Assembly: GCF_045679555.1 (NCBI RefSeq)
Contig: NC_092092.1
Span: 20,196,469-20,260,468, forward strand
From: Salvelinus alpinus
Lineage: Eukaryota > Chordata > Actinopteri > Salmoniformes > Salmonidae
DNA length: 64,000 nt
Direction of reading: 5' to 3'
Shown here one piece after another: positions 8,183-18,960 of this stretch. Numbering within the stretch: position 1 is the stretch's first letter; every line of letters begins with the position of its first letter. The notes below the pieces were generated by a model. That model searched no databases. It saw nothing but the letters and a program-made list of their open reading frames with translations, and was not told the origin of the DNA. The translations under genes and the position numbers were made by a program.

Positions 8183-11062
8183 CCAAGCGCCTCCTGGCGC
8201 ACTCGAGGAGGAACCCTGGCGGCGACGAAGGAAATCATCAATCAACGAACGGTCCAGCACGTCCCGAGAAGGAACCCAACTCCTCTCCTCAGGACCGTAA
8301 CCCTCCCAATCCACTAAGTACTGGTGACCACGTCCCTGAGAACGCATGTCCATGATCCTCCGTTCCTTGTAAATAGGAGCGCCCTCGACAAGGACGGGAG
8401 GGGGGGAGGGAAGACGAACAGGGGCGCGAAGAAAAGGCTTGACACAAGAGACATGGAAGACAGGGTGGACGCGACGAAGATGTCGCGGAAGAAGCAGTCG
8501 CACAGCGACAGGATTAACGACCTGAGAGACACGAAACGGACCAATGAACCGCGGAGTCAACTTGCGAGAAGCTGTCGTAAGGGAAAGGTTACGAGTGGAA
8601 AGCCACACTCTCTGACCGCGACAATACCTAAGACTCTTAATCCTACGTTTATTGGCGGCTCTCACAGTCCTCCCCGCAGACGAAGACAGACCGGTACTAA
8701 AGTCTAAGGCGATCTGAGACCATGGTCGAGAAGGAATGGGAAGCGGTCTAAGACGACCGGCAGGAGGAGAGTTACCTGACTTAGTCTGCGCGCAGTCCGA
8801 ACAAGCAGCCACGAAACGGCGCGTGTCCCGCTCCTGAGTAGGCCACCAAAACCGCTGGCGAATAGAAGCAAGCGTACCCCGAACACCGGGGTGACCAGCT
8901 AACTTGGCAGAATGAGCCCACTGAAGAACAGCCAGACGAATAGAGACAGGAGCGAACAGAAGGTTACTAGGACAAGCGCGCGGCGACGCAGTGTGAGTGA
9001 GTGCTTGCTTTACCTGTCTCTCAATTTCACAGACAGTCAACCCGACAACACGCCCTTCAGGGAGAATCCCCTCGGGTTCCGATGACGACAATCGATGAGA
9101 AAAGTAAGCGCAAGGATGGACCTTATCGTCAGACTGGAAGCGCTGGGACAGAATGGCTCCCACGCCCACCTCTGAAGCGTCAACCTCGACAATGAATTGT
9201 TTAGTGACGTCAGGAGTAACAAGGATAGGGGCGGATGTAAAACGCTTCTTGAGGAGATCAAAAGCTCCCTGGGCGGTACCAGACCACTTAAAACAAGACT
9301 TGACAGAAGTCAGAGCTGTGAGAGGGGCAGCCACTTGACCGAAATTACGAATGAAACGCCGATAGAAATTAGCGAAACCGAGAAAACGCTGTAACTCGAC
9401 ACGTGACTTAGGAACAGGCCAATCGCTGACATCCTGGACCTTAGCGGAATCCATCTGAATGCCTTCAGCAGACAGATAATCATCGAGAGCCTTACGTTCG
9501 GGAGCCGACAGAGAGAATAATCTACCCCGAGGAGAAGTGGTCCCCGGATGGAGATCAATACAACAATCATACGACCGGTGAGGAGGAAGAGAGTTGGCTC
9601 TGGACCGACTGAAGACCGTGCGTAGATCATGATGTTCCTCCGGCACTCCTGTCACATCACCAGGCTCCTCCTGAGTAGAGGGGACAGAAGAAACAGGAGG
9701 AATAGCAGACATTAAACACTTCACATGACAAGAAACGTTCCAGGATAGGATAGAATTACTAGACCAATTAATAGAAGGATTATGACATACTAGCCAGGGA
9801 TGACCCAAAACAACAGGTGTAACAGGTGAACAAAAAATCAAAAAAGAAATGGTCTCACTGTGGTTACCAGATACTGTGAGGGTTAAAGGTAGTGTCTCAT
9901 ATCTGATACTGGGGAGAGAACTACCATCTAAGGCGAACATGGGTGTGATCCTCCCTAACTCTCTGAGAGGAATGTCATGTTTCCGAGCCCATGCTTCGTC
10001 CATAAAACAACCCTCAGCCCCAGAGTCTATCAAGGCACTGCAGGAAGCAGCCGACCCGGTCCAGCGTAGATGGACCGACAAGGTAGTACAGGATCTTGAT
10101 GGAGAGACCTGAGTAGTAGCGCTCACCAGTAGCCCTCCACTTACTGATGATCTCTGACCTTTAACTGGACATGACATGACAAAATGTCCAGCAGAACCGC
10201 AATAGAAGCAAAGGCGGTTGGTGATTCTCCGTTCCCTCTCCTTAGTCGAGATGTGAACACCTCCCAGCTGCATGGGCTCAGTCTCTGAGCCGATGGAAGG
10301 AGATGGTCGAGATGCGGAGAAGGGAAGCCCCGCTAACGCGAGCTCTCTTCCCCGAGCTCGGTGACGAAGATCTACCCGTCGTTCTATGCGGATGGCGAGT
10401 GCAATCAACGAGTCCACGCTGGAAGGAACCTCCCGGGAGAGAATCTCATCCTTAACCTCAGCGTGGAGTCCCTCCAGAAAACGAGCGAGCAACGCCGGCT
10501 CGTTCCAGTCACTGGATGCAGCAAGAGTACGAAACTCTATAGAGTAATCCGTTATGGATCGATCACCTTGACATAGGGAAGCCAGACCCCTGGAAGCCTC
10601 CTTCCCAAAAACTGAACGATCAAAGACCCGTATCATCTCCTCCTTAAAGTTCTGATAAACGTTAGAACACTCAGCCCTTGCCTCCCAGATAGCTGTGCCC
10701 CACTCCCGAGCCCGACCAGTAAGGAGTGATATGACGTAAGCGATCCGAGCTCTCTCACTAGAGTACGTGTTGGGCTGGAGAGAGAACACAATATCACACT
10801 GGGTGAGAAAAGAGCGACACTCAGTGGGCTGCCCAGAGTAACATGGTGGGTTATTAACCCTAGGTTCCGGAGACTCGGAAGACCAGGAAGTAGCTGGTGG
10901 CACAAGACGAAGACTCTGAAACTGTCCAGAGAGATCAGAGACCTGAGCGGCCAGGGTCTCAACGGCATGACGAGCAGCAAACAATTCCTGCTCGTGTCTG
11001 CCGAGCATTGCTCCCTGGAACCCGACGGCAGTGTTGAGAGAATCCATAGTCGCTGGGTCCAT
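8180..11062 (-). CDS. Gag-Pol polyprotein of gypsy chromovirus, in-frame internally deleted
   Basis: An uninterrupted 960-aa ORF. From the N-terminus: an alpha-helical Gag start (about aa 1-55), capsid-like region (70-230), CX2CX4HX4C zinc knuckle (C285-C298), aspartic protease LIDSGAEG (344-351) and an RT N-terminal segment to about 531. It then jumps directly to the post-catalytic RT segment (WPVPKSRVELQRFLGFANFY, about 547-567), so the palm with YxDD is gone. RNase H begins with VEVDAS (about 625-630) but its middle is missing. The integrase HHCC finger is present (H717, H724, C754, C757) with the first catalytic D787 in LDFSTG, but the remaining core with the other D and E is deleted. The C-terminus keeps a chromodomain-like YLVDWEGYG (about 915-923). 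All three deletions keep the frame. Gag and protease could be functional; reverse transcription and integration would have to be provided by an intact relative. The start ATG lies 16 nt after the 5' LTR. Confidence 0.93.
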   Translation of the reverse strand: MDPATMDSLNTAVGFQGAMLGRHEQELFAARHAVETLAAQVSDLSGQFQSLRLVPPATSWSSESPEPRVNNPPCYSGQPTECRSFLTQCDIVFSLQPNTYSSERARIAYVISLLTGRAREWGTAIWEARAECSNVYQNFKEEMIRVFDRSVFGKEASRGLASLCQGDRSITDYSIEFRTLAASSDWNEPALLARFLEGLHAEVKDEILSREVPSSVDSLIALAIRIERRVDLRHRARGRELALAGLPFSASRPSPSIGSETEPMQLGGVHISTKERERRITNRLCFYCGSAGHFVMSCPVKGQRSSVSGGLLVSATTQVSPSRSCTTLSVHLRWTGSAASCSALIDSGAEGCFMDEAWARKHDIPLRELGRITPMFALDGSSLPSIRYETLPLTLTVSGNHSETISFLIFCSPVTPVVLGHPWLVCHNPSINWSSNSILSWNVSCHVKCLMSAIPPVSSVPSTQEEPGDVTGVPEEHHDLRTVFSRSRANSLPPHRSYDCCIDLHPGTTSPRGRLFSLSAPERKALDDYLSAEGIQMDSAKVQDVSDWPVPKSRVELQRFLGFANFYRRFIRNFGQVAAPLTALTSVKSCFKWSGTAQGAFDLLKKRFTSAPILVTPDVTKQFIVEVDASEVGVGAILSQRFQSDDKVHPCAYFSHRLSSSEPEGILPEGRVVGLTVCEIERQVKQALTHTASPRACPSNLLFAPVSIRLAVLQWAHSAKLAGHPGVRGTLASIRQRFWWPTQERDTRRFVAACSDCAQTKSGNSPPAGRLRPLPIPSRPWSQIALDFSTGLSSSAGRTVRAANKRRIKSLRYCRGQRVWLSTRNLSLTTASRKLTPRFIGPFRVSQVVNPVAVRLLLPRHLRRVHPVFHVSCVKPFLRAPVRLPSPPPVLVEGAPIYKERRIMDMRSQGRGHQYLVDWEGYGPEERSWVPSRDVLDRSLIDDFLRRRQGSSSSAPGGAW

Positions 11063-11066
11063 CTTG

Positions 11067-11077
11067 GTCGGATTCTT
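11067..11077 (-). promoter_or_regulatory. Putative self-priming primer-binding site
   Basis: The sense-strand sequence AAGAATCCGAC begins one base after the 5' LTR. Its exact complement GTCGGATTCTT is present on the sense strand of both LTRs (11326-11336 and 7902-7912). Tf1 and sushi-type retrotransposons prime reverse transcription with the 5' end of their own RNA in this way, with an 11-nt match. If so, transcription should start at about 11336, 255 nt into the LTR. Confidence 0.7.
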
Positions 11078-11078
11078 C

Positions 11079-11591
11079 TGTTATGCTGATGAAGGAGGAC
11101 CCAAAAGCGACGAAATAGAAACAGAGTCTTTATTCCAGTCATAGACAAAAAACGATACTCCTGATATATCTAAGGTAAAAACAAAACAGGAAAACTGAAA
11201 TCCTCTCGTCAGTAGAGATGAACGACTGGAGACGCGACCCCTAGACACCTGCTCACACGCAGCATCTGATGAAGGCAAAAACACGATAGGGCGGAACAAG
11301 GACACAGAAACAGCAAACGTCAAACAAGAATCCGACAACGACAGGAGCGGAAAACAGAGGGAGAAATAGGGACTCTAATCAGAGGGCAAAATAGGGGACA
11401 GGTGTGAAAGAGCAAATGAGGTCGTAGGGAGAATGAGAAACAGCTGGGAGCAGGAACGGAACGATAGAGAGAGAGAGAGCGGGAGAGGGAGAGAGGGAGG
11501 AGGAGAGAGAGAGAGAAAGAGAAAGAACCTAATAAGACCAGCAGAGGGAAGCACAGGGACAAGACATGATAATCAATGACAAAACATGACA
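11079..11591 (-). repeat. 5' LTR of the young gypsy element
   Basis: Identical by eye to the 3' LTR. It holds the promoter, the inferred RNA start near 11336 and an AATAAA on the sense strand near 11129-11134. The right flank begins with CCTGG, the target duplication. Confidence 0.95.
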
Positions 11592-11654
11592 CCTGGATTC
11601 AAAAGTAAATGACGATGTAATTCCGGGATACACCAAATAGTTTGATATGATATA

Positions 11655-11822
11655 TATCAGAGGTCTGTATTATTGATTGTTTGTTTATTCCATGTGTAAC
11701 TCTGTGTTGTTGTATGTGTCGAACTGCTTTGCTTTATCTTGGCCAGGTCGCAGTTGCAAATGAGAACTTGTTCTCAACTAGCCTACCTGGTTAAATAAAG
11801 GTGAAATAAAAATAAATTTAAA
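11655..11822 (+). mobile_element. LINE 3' tail fragment (RSg-1/L2-like)
   Basis: 'tatcttggccaggtcgcagt' followed by 'aatgagaacttgttctcaac' and 'cctggttaaataaaggtgaa' matches the 3' end of the LINE at 60526-61815. Only the untranslated tail is present. Confidence 0.8.
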
Positions 11823-11965
11823 AAAGGTGTGGACTCGAGTCACATGACTTGGACTCGAGTCAGACTCGAGTCACAAATATGACTTGCAACTCGACTTTGA
11901 CTTTAACACCAATGACTCGTGACTTAACTTGGACTTGAGCCTTTGGACTCGAACTGACTTGATAC
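11823..11965. repeat. GACTCGAGTC-rich repeat
   Basis: The motif 'gactcgagtca' and near copies recur several times (for example 'ttggactcgagtcagactcg'). This is a known kind of short teleost repeat. No ORF. Confidence 0.6.
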
Positions 11966-11979
11966 CCTGCACAAGCCCT

Positions 11980-12766
11980 GCACAAGCCCATCCACTAGAT
12001 GTCAACAGTCTTTAGAACCTTGTCTGATGCTTCTACTGTGAAGTGGGGCCGAAGGAGAGGGGAATGAGTAAGGTCTATCATGACCTGAACATGCCCTGAC
12101 CATGCGCGTTCAAGTGAGAGCGAGCTCTGTTCCATCGCACTGAACTTTTCGTCCATACTTTCCGCTGGACCTGCCCGCGTGTCGTGAGTTTGGAAAGTGT
12201 ACTGAACGCTAGAACAACAAGGAGGAATTTGGACATAAATGATGGACATTATCGAACAAAACAAACATTTATTGTGGAACTGGGATTCCTGGGAGTGAAT
12301 TCTGATGAAGATCAAAGGTAAGTGAATGTTTATGTTATTTCTGACTTCTGTTGACTGCATAATATGACGGACATATTTGTGTCTTGATTGGGCTCTGAGC
12401 GCCGACTCAGATTATTGCATGGTTTGCTTTTTCTGTAAAGCTTTTTTGAAATCTGACACAGAAGTTGCATTAAGGAGAAGTGCATCTAAAATCCCATGCA
12501 TAACAGTTGTATCTTTTAGCAATGTTTATTATGAGTATTCCTGTAAATTGATGTGGCTCTCTGCAAAAATCAATGGATGTTTTGGAACTTCTGAACGTAA
12601 GGCGCCAATGTAAACTCAGATTTTTGGATATAAATATGAACTTTACCGAACAAAACATACATGTATTGTGTAACATGAAGTCCTATGAGTGTCATCTGAT
12701 GAAGATCAAAGGTTAGTGATTAATTTGATCTATATTTCTATATTTCTCAATGTAACTTAATTGAGA
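11980..12766. repeat. TTAA-family-like interspersed repeat
   Basis: Sub-elements found in the 48-51 kb TTAA family recur twice here: 'tgatgaagatcaaaggta' near 12303 and 'tgatgaagatcaaaggttag' near 12698, each preceded by 'gaacaaaaca' plus 'tattgtg'. The left part ('ccactagatgtcaacag' near 11992) matches 'ccactagatgtcagtag' near 48700. It is diverged and non-coding, and is cut on the right by the gypsy LTR. Confidence 0.55.
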
Positions 12767-12767
12767 T

Positions 12768-13176
12768 TATGACACAAGACGAGACCCAGATGCAGACACA
12801 GGAGGCAGATGGTTGGAGTATAAACTGTTTAATAATCCAAAAGGAGTAGGCAAGAGAATGGTCGTGGACAGGCAAAAAGGTGAAAACCAGTTCAGAGTAC
12901 AGGAGGTACAGAGTGACAGACAGGCTCGTGGTCAAGGCAGGCAGGTGGGTACAGAGTCCAGAAACAGGCAAGGGTCAAAACCGGGAGGACTAGAAAAAGA
13001 ATAGCACAAAAAAAAGAGAACGGGAAAACCCGCTGGTTGACTTGGAAACACACAAGACAAATGGGCACAGAGAGACAGGAAACAGGGATAAATACACTGG
13101 GGAAAATAAGCAACACCTACCTGGAGGGGGGGTGGAGACAATCACAAGGACAGGTGAAACAGATCAGGGCGTGACA
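12768..13176 (-). repeat. 3' LTR of the old gypsy element
   Basis: Ends 'gggcgtgaca' on the plus strand, matching 'aaggcgtgaca' at the end of 17489-17912. It is slightly shorter than the other LTR because of small deletions. Confidence 0.85.
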
Positions 13177-13349
13177 GTACTCCCACTAGGGATGCCACCT
13201 GGCGTCCTACCTGGGCGCATACCTGGCTGACGGCGGTGGAAATCGGCAGTGAGGCCCTGGTCCAAGATGTCTTTAGCAGGAACCCAGCACCTCTCCTCCG
13301 GGCCACAACCCTCCCAGTCAACCAGGTACTGGAAACACCTGCCCCGTGG

Positions 13350-16300
13350 TCAAACCTTCAGGAGGCATCTCATCGTATACGCTGGCTGGCCATTGATTAC
13401 CCCGGGGGGAGGGATGGGCCTGGAAACAGAAGACAAAGGACAGTGAGACACGGGCTTAATTCTGGACACATGGAAAGTAGAGTGGATACGGAGGGTACAG
13501 GGTAGCACAAGACGGACAGCGGTGGAACTCAGGACTCTGGAGATGGGGAAAAGGGTCAATGAAATGGGGAGACAGTTTGCGACACTACCCACAGGGGCAG
13601 GTCCTGAGTGGAAAGCCATACCCTCTGCCCAATGTGGACGGTCCGCTTGTCGACGATAACTGGAGTTGGTCTTGAGAATAGTTGCCCTGGCTCTTCTCCA
13701 GGTACGGCGACAGACAAACATCTGGGCCGAGGGTACGCTGACCTCCTGCGCTTGTTCCGGGAAGAGTGGAGGCTGATTCCCCTTTCAAGTGCTCCATATG
13801 GGGAGTCCCGTGGCAGAAAAGGGAAGGGTGTTCCTGGCATACTCCGCCCAGACCAGTTGACGGATTCAGGTAGTGGGGTTGGTTGAGACCAGGCATCGCA
13901 CCAACTGACCGTTAGTTTGGGGATGGAATCCAGATGACAGGCTGGCCGACTACCCAATAACGGTGTAGATTGCCTTCCATAACTGACACAGAACCCCGAT
14001 CGGACACCATGTCTACTGGGGTACCATGGATCCGGAAGACATGCTGCACCATAATCTGGGCTGTCTCCTTGGCAGAAGATAGTTTGGGGAGAGGGATGAA
14101 ATGGGCGGCATTGGAGAACTGATCAATCACCGTCAGAATGACAGTGTTGCTATCTGACGGAGGGAGCCCAGTGACAAAGTCCAGAGATGACACCAGGGAC
14201 GATGAGGGAGTGGTAGTGGCTGAAGGAGGCCAGAAGGACCTTGCCGTGGAGTTTTGTTCTGAGCACATACTGTGCATGCGGTGACGAAGGCAGAAACATC
14301 AGAAGCCATTGTGGGCCACCAGAAACGTTGTCGGAGGAAGGCTAGTGTACGACGGGACCCTGGATGACAGGTCAGCCTGGAGGAATGTGCCCATTCCAGG
14401 ACCAGACTGGGTTAGGGACAAACAGCCGGTTAGCCGAGGCCCCTTCAGGTTCAGGCTGGGAGTGTTGGGCTTTGAACCGCGTTCAATACCCCAATCCACA
14501 GTGGCAGCAAGGCATGAGGTCTGGAGAATGGTTTTGGAGGTCGAGGGTGTGGCAGATGAACTGTATAGGTGGGAGAGAGCGTAAGGCTTCACATTTTGAC
14601 CCTGGGCGGTAGGAAATGGTGAAGTTGAATCTGATAAACAAGAGGGCACACCGGGCCTGTCTGGAGTTGAGGCGCTTGGCTGTATGGAGATATTACAAGT
14701 TATGGTTGGTCCAGACCAAGAATTGCTGTTCTGCTCCTTCCAGCCAGTGCCTCCACTCTTCCAACGCCATCTTAACCGCCAGGAGTTCTCAGTTGCCTAC
14801 ATCATAGGTCCTCTGCAGGATTGAGATGATGGGACAGGAAGGCACAGGGATGAAGCTTTTGGTCCTGAGCAGACCGTTGGGACAGGATGGCCCCACTCCA
14901 ACATCCGAAGCATCAACTTCCACCACAAATTGACGCGAGGAGTCCAGATGGATGAGGATGGGTGCTGTTGTGAACCGATGCGTCAGGTCCACAAAGGCTT
15001 TGTCGACAACTGGAGACCATTTGAACGGTACCTTGGGGGAGGTGAGTGCCTAGAGGGGGGCCGCTAGGGTGCTGTAATTCCGGATGAAACGACGGTAAAA
15101 GTTAACACAACCAAGAAAACTTTGCAACTGCACGTAGGTTGAGGCCAATCCACCACTGCTTTCACCTTTCCAGGATCCATCTGAACATTGCCCTCAACAA
15201 TGACATATCCCAGAAAGGTGATGGTAGAGCGGTGGAACTCACACGTCGGCTTTCACGAACAACAATTGATTCTCCAGGATGCGCTGAAGGATCGGTCTGA
15301 CATGAAGTACATGTTATTGGGCAGATCAGGGGGGGGGGGGGTCGACAAGGTAAATGTCGACAAGGTCGACAAGGTAAATGAACACAAAATGGTTTAGCAT
15401 GTCCCGGAGCACATCGTTGACCAAAGCCTGGAAAACAGCGGGGGCGTTGGTGAATCCAAGTGGCATGACCTGGTACTCATAATGTCACCTGGCTGTGTTG
15501 AAGGCTGTCTTCCACTCATCCCCCTCGTGTATCCGAACCAGGTGGTAGGCATTCCGAAGGTCTAACTTGGAAAACATGGTGGCCCCCTGGAGATGTTCAA
15601 AACGCCGAGGGGTAGGGGGCGGTAATGATTTTTAACAGTAATGTCGTTCCGGTAGTCAATGCACGGACGCAGGGTCTTGTCCTTCTCCACAAAGAAAACC
15701 CTGCGCCGGCAGGAGATACAGATGGATGGACGGCCCCAGTGGCCAGATACTCTATGTACTCCTCCATAGCTTTGGTCTCTGGTCCGGACAGAGAATACAA
15801 CCGACCCCGAGGTGGTGTGGTGCCTGGGAGAAGGGTAATGGCACAATCATAAGGACGGTGCAGGGAAAGGGAAGTAACACGTGCCTTACTAAACATTTCC
15901 AGGAGGTCATGGTATTCAGTGGGAGTAGCAGAGACATCCACAGTCTTGCTAACATCCTGAGGAAGACGACTTGGGGGAAGACTGTGCTGCTTGAAGGCAG
16001 TGGGAATGGCAAAAATGGGCTCCAACCCAGGATGGAGCTTGTGGTCCAGTCAATCACAGGATTGTGCTTTTGGAGCCAGGAAAATCCCAAAACTGGAACA
16101 TGGGGAGATGAAATGAGGAGGAACTGTATGGTCTCACTGTGGTTACCAGAAACCCATAATTGAACGGGCACAGTACTATGGGTGACTTCCCCTATAGAGC
16201 GGCCGTCCAGTGCCCTAGCATCCACGGGAACAGAGAGAGGCCGAGTGGGAATAGCAAGCTCTGAAGCAATAGTGGCATCCATAAAACTCAGTCCTAGAGT

Positions 16301-17472
16301 CAATGAGCACTCAGAGACAGATTGGTCTCCCCACAGCATAAGCACAAAAAAGGTGTGCAGGTGATGGGAATTAGGGAACTTCCAGTCTGACTCACCATAG
16401 TACTGGTACCCACTAGAGACAAGGGTTTCCTAATAGGGCAGGTAGCTATAAAATGTCCTGCCCCTCCACAGTACAAACAGTTATTATTCATCCTCCGTGA
16501 TCATTCCAACTGATAACCTAGCTCTTCCCAACTGCATAGGCTCAGGAGTATCCTACTCACCCGTCGTAGATTCACGAGAGGCGCGGGTGGCTTCGATTCC
16601 TCTTGGAAAAGCTGCCTTCGGAAACTTCCGGATTCCCTCAAAGGTGAACGAGCCATAGCGGGTGCACAAGTGTGCCCGAGACCAGACCTCCTCTCACTCC
16701 TGCATTCCCTTGGGCATCCATTGATTTTAATGGTTAGGGCGATAAGGGAGTCGAGGTCCACAGGGAATTCACGAGCAGCTAGCTCATCCTTCACCTCCTC
16801 TGATAATCCGTGCAGAAAAGTATCGAAATGAGACTCCGGAGTCCAGGCACTCTCGGCGGCCAACGTGCGAAAATCAACCGCGTAGTCTGCCACACTACGG
16901 GAGTTGACGTAAGTCAAGCAGTTTACTGGCCACCTTTCTCCAGGATACCAGAGACTCAAATACCTTTCTCACCTTTGCCATAAATTCCTCCAAATGACCC
17001 CAAATAGCAGATGGTTGCTCCCACACTGCCATAGCCCAGGAGAGCGCCCTTCCCGACATTAGCGTAATAATGTACGCTATTGTCGATCGGTACGAAGGAA
17101 ACGAAGATGGCTGTAGCTCAAAAATAAGCGAGCCCTGAGAAAGAAAGCCCTGACAAGTACCAGGATCTCCAGAATATCGCTCCGGAGGTGGTAAGCGGGG
17201 TTCACGGGGAACCGGGATAGGCCGTACTAACTCACCACTAAGGGAGAAGAAAAACATTTACTGGGAGGTTGGGGTCTCTCAGAGATGACAGACAGCCTAT
17301 GAGTTAACTCCTTAATAAGCTCCATAGTAGCCTTAAACCCTTGGTCGTGGCGTTCTGTCAGAGGATGAAGCCCTTCCAGTAGGTCCTGTAACAGCTCCTC
17401 ATGTCTCCCAATGGTGGCTCCCTGCAGGGAGACAGCGTGGTGAAGCTGGTCCAAGTCTGCTGGGTCTGTCAT
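13350..17472 (-). pseudogene. gag-pol pseudogene of the old gypsy element
   Basis: Fragments in order on the minus strand: Gag start MTDPADLDQLHHAVSLQGAT (17472), capsid-like region (17257-16895 and 16959-16501), zinc knuckle CLYCGGAGHFIATC (about 16490-16430), protease/linker (16345-15600), an RNase H opening [10 protein letters not shown] (about 14930), integrase core with the first D in [15 protein letters not shown] and the second in VSDRG (14277-13912), and the C-terminal TLRIHSTFHVSRIKPV region (about 13480-13430). The frame changes at least six times, so no protein is made. The Gag start resembles that of the young element, but the two are distinct families. A poly-G run (15331-15340) and a GTCGACAAGGTAAAT duplication (15340-15380) lie in the RT region. 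Confidence 0.88.
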
Positions 17473-17488
17473 GGCCAGTTCGTACTAT

Positions 17489-17912
17489 CATGACACAAGG
17501 CGAGTCTTAGATGCAGACACAGGAGGCAGATGGTTGGAGTATAAGCTGTTTAATAATCTAAAAGGAGTAGGCAAGAGAATGGTCGTGGACAGGCAAAAGG
17601 TGAAAACCAGTTCAGAGTCCAGGAGGTACAGAGTGGCAGACAGGCTCGTGGTCAAGACAGGCAGAATGGTCAGGCAGGCGGGTACAGTGTCCAGAAACAG
17701 GCAAGGGTCAAAACCGGGAGGACTAGAAAAAGAAGAATCGCCCCCAAAAAAACAGGAGAACGGGAAAACCTGCTGGTTGACTTGGAAACATACAAGACAA
17801 ACTGGCACAGAGAGACAGGAAACACAGAGATAAATACACTGGGGAAAATAAGCGACACCTGGAGGGGGTGGAGACAATCACAAGGACAGGTGAAACAGAT
17901 CAAGGCGTGACA
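17489..17912 (-). repeat. 5' LTR of the old gypsy element
   Basis: Homologous to 12768-13176. The Gag ATG (17472) follows the LTR edge by only about 16 nt, the same spacing as in the young element. No self-complementary primer site could be found by eye. Confidence 0.85.
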
Positions 17913-18350
17913 GAAATGATGTGGAAACAACTCTGATTTAACCAGTGTGTGCCCAGAGAGTTCTGTCTAATGCAACCATACTAAATATAACATATCATAA
18001 CAATTTGAGTGTCCCGGATTTACATTTACTATGTTACGTCTAGTCTATGAGACCAGGCTGGTTCTAGACATACTGTCTGTGTGTGTCTTTGGCATTGTTG
18101 TTGTTTGAACTGCAGATTGTCCCTGTAAGCATAGTTGAGCCATTTAGACACATGGAGTCATTTGGAAGAAATTAAATTGTGCTACAAAAGCCAGGATAGA
18201 ATTGCATAGGTTACATAAAGCTTATCTTTTTAGAATAATAAAGCTGTAAATAATAAGCTCCTAAATAAGCATTTTCAACAGAGCCAAAAAAGTGAAGGAG
18301 ATCACAGATGCTGGCTGTACAAATGACACTTCAGATAATGTCTGAATCAC

Positions 18351-18352
<2 letters not shown>
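17913..18352. other. Mostly unannotated; start resembles a MITE end
   Basis: 17915-17953 ('accagtgtgtgcccag') looks like the right end of the CCCACTGGGC MITE. The rest shows no gene or repeat that I recognise. Confidence 0.35.

Positions 18353-18437
<85 letters not shown>
18353..18437. repeat. (CT)n microsatellite
   Basis: About 42 uninterrupted CT dinucleotides next to the 3' end of a LINE fragment. Confidence 0.98.
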
Positions 18438-18440
<3 letters not shown>

Positions 18441-18800
18441 CTAGTGAAAGAGATAAACAATAAATTACAGTAAAATAATAAAAATGAACAGTAAACATTA
18501 CACTAACAAAAGTTAGGTATGGTTTGGGAGTTTATCAAAATTGGGTTTGTTTTTGAATTCTTTGTGGATCTGTGTAATCTGAGGGAAATATGTTTCTCTA
18601 GTATGATCATACATTTGGTTAGGAAGTGCAGCTCAGTTTACACCTCATTTTGTGGGCAGTGTGCACATAGCCTGTCTTCTCTTGAGAGCCAGGTCTGCCT
18701 ACGGCGGCCTTTCTCAATAGCAAGGCTATGCTCACTGAGTCTGTACAGTTTGGGTCAGTCACAGTGGTCAGGTATTCTGCTACTGTGTATTCTCTGTTTT
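18438..18800 (-). mobile_element. LINE 3' fragment, same family as 22435-28690
   Basis: The reverse complement matches the LINE at about 27610-28640: 'gtggcagaatacctgaccac' is there with one change, then 'aagacaggctatgtgcacac', 'gcccacaaaatgag' and 'gagctgcacttcctaacc'. It lacks the 447-bp solo LTR found in the other copy, so it shows the empty site. An internal deletion removes part of the 3' UTR. Confidence 0.85.
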
Positions 18801-18960
18801 CTCTCTCTATCTATCTCCATTCTCTGTTTTCTCTCTCCCTCCCTTTCTCTCATGTTCTCTCTCTTTCTCTCTCTCACACTCACCCACTCACTCACTCACT
18901 CACTCACTCACTCGCTCTCTCTCTTTTTCGCTCTTTTTCTCTCTCTCTGTTTCTCTGTCA
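18801..18960. repeat. CT-rich and (CACT)n low-complexity DNA
   Basis: CT-rich with an about 8-copy ACTC run (18886-18913). Predicted ORFs rich in SLSLS are artefacts. Confidence 0.9.

Larger units (their letters stand above)
7655..11591 (-). mobile_element. Young internally deleted Ty3/gypsy chromovirus
   Basis: A 3937-bp LTR retrotransposon on the minus strand. Two 513-bp LTRs (7655-8167 and 11079-11591, offset exactly 3424) show no difference by eye, start TG and end CA, and are flanked by a perfect 5-bp target duplication CCTGG (7650-7654, 11592-11596). Between them is one long Gag-Pol ORF lacking most of the RT and integrase cores. Intact elements of this group are usually 5-6 kb, so about 2 kb of pol is missing. 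A polypurine tract precedes the 3' LTR and a primer-binding site follows the 5' LTR. The C-terminal chromodomain and self-complementary primer site point to the sushi/Tf1-like chromoviruses. Confidence 0.95.
12768..17912 (-). mobile_element. Old, decayed Ty3/gypsy retrotransposon
   Basis: LTRs at about 12768-13176 and 17489-17912 are clearly homologous ('atggttggagtataa', 'ggcaagagaatggtcgtgga') but differ by many substitutions and small indels, so the insertion is much older than its neighbour at 7655-11591. The internal region reads gag to integrase on the minus strand but is full of stops and frameshifts. Possible target duplication GAGAT (12763-12767) versus GAAAT (17913-17917), one mismatch. 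Confidence 0.9.

Noticed and set aside
7657..8186. Two minus ORFs (85 and 96 aa) repeated exactly at 11081-11592
   Set aside because: Translations of the LTRs; the duplication reflects the two LTRs and not a gene pair.
8324..8707. 127-aa plus ORF
   Set aside because: Antisense shadow of the gypsy Gag-Pol ORF.
17489..17912. Self-priming site in the old gypsy element
   Set aside because: The leader after this LTR has no complement inside the LTR that I could find.
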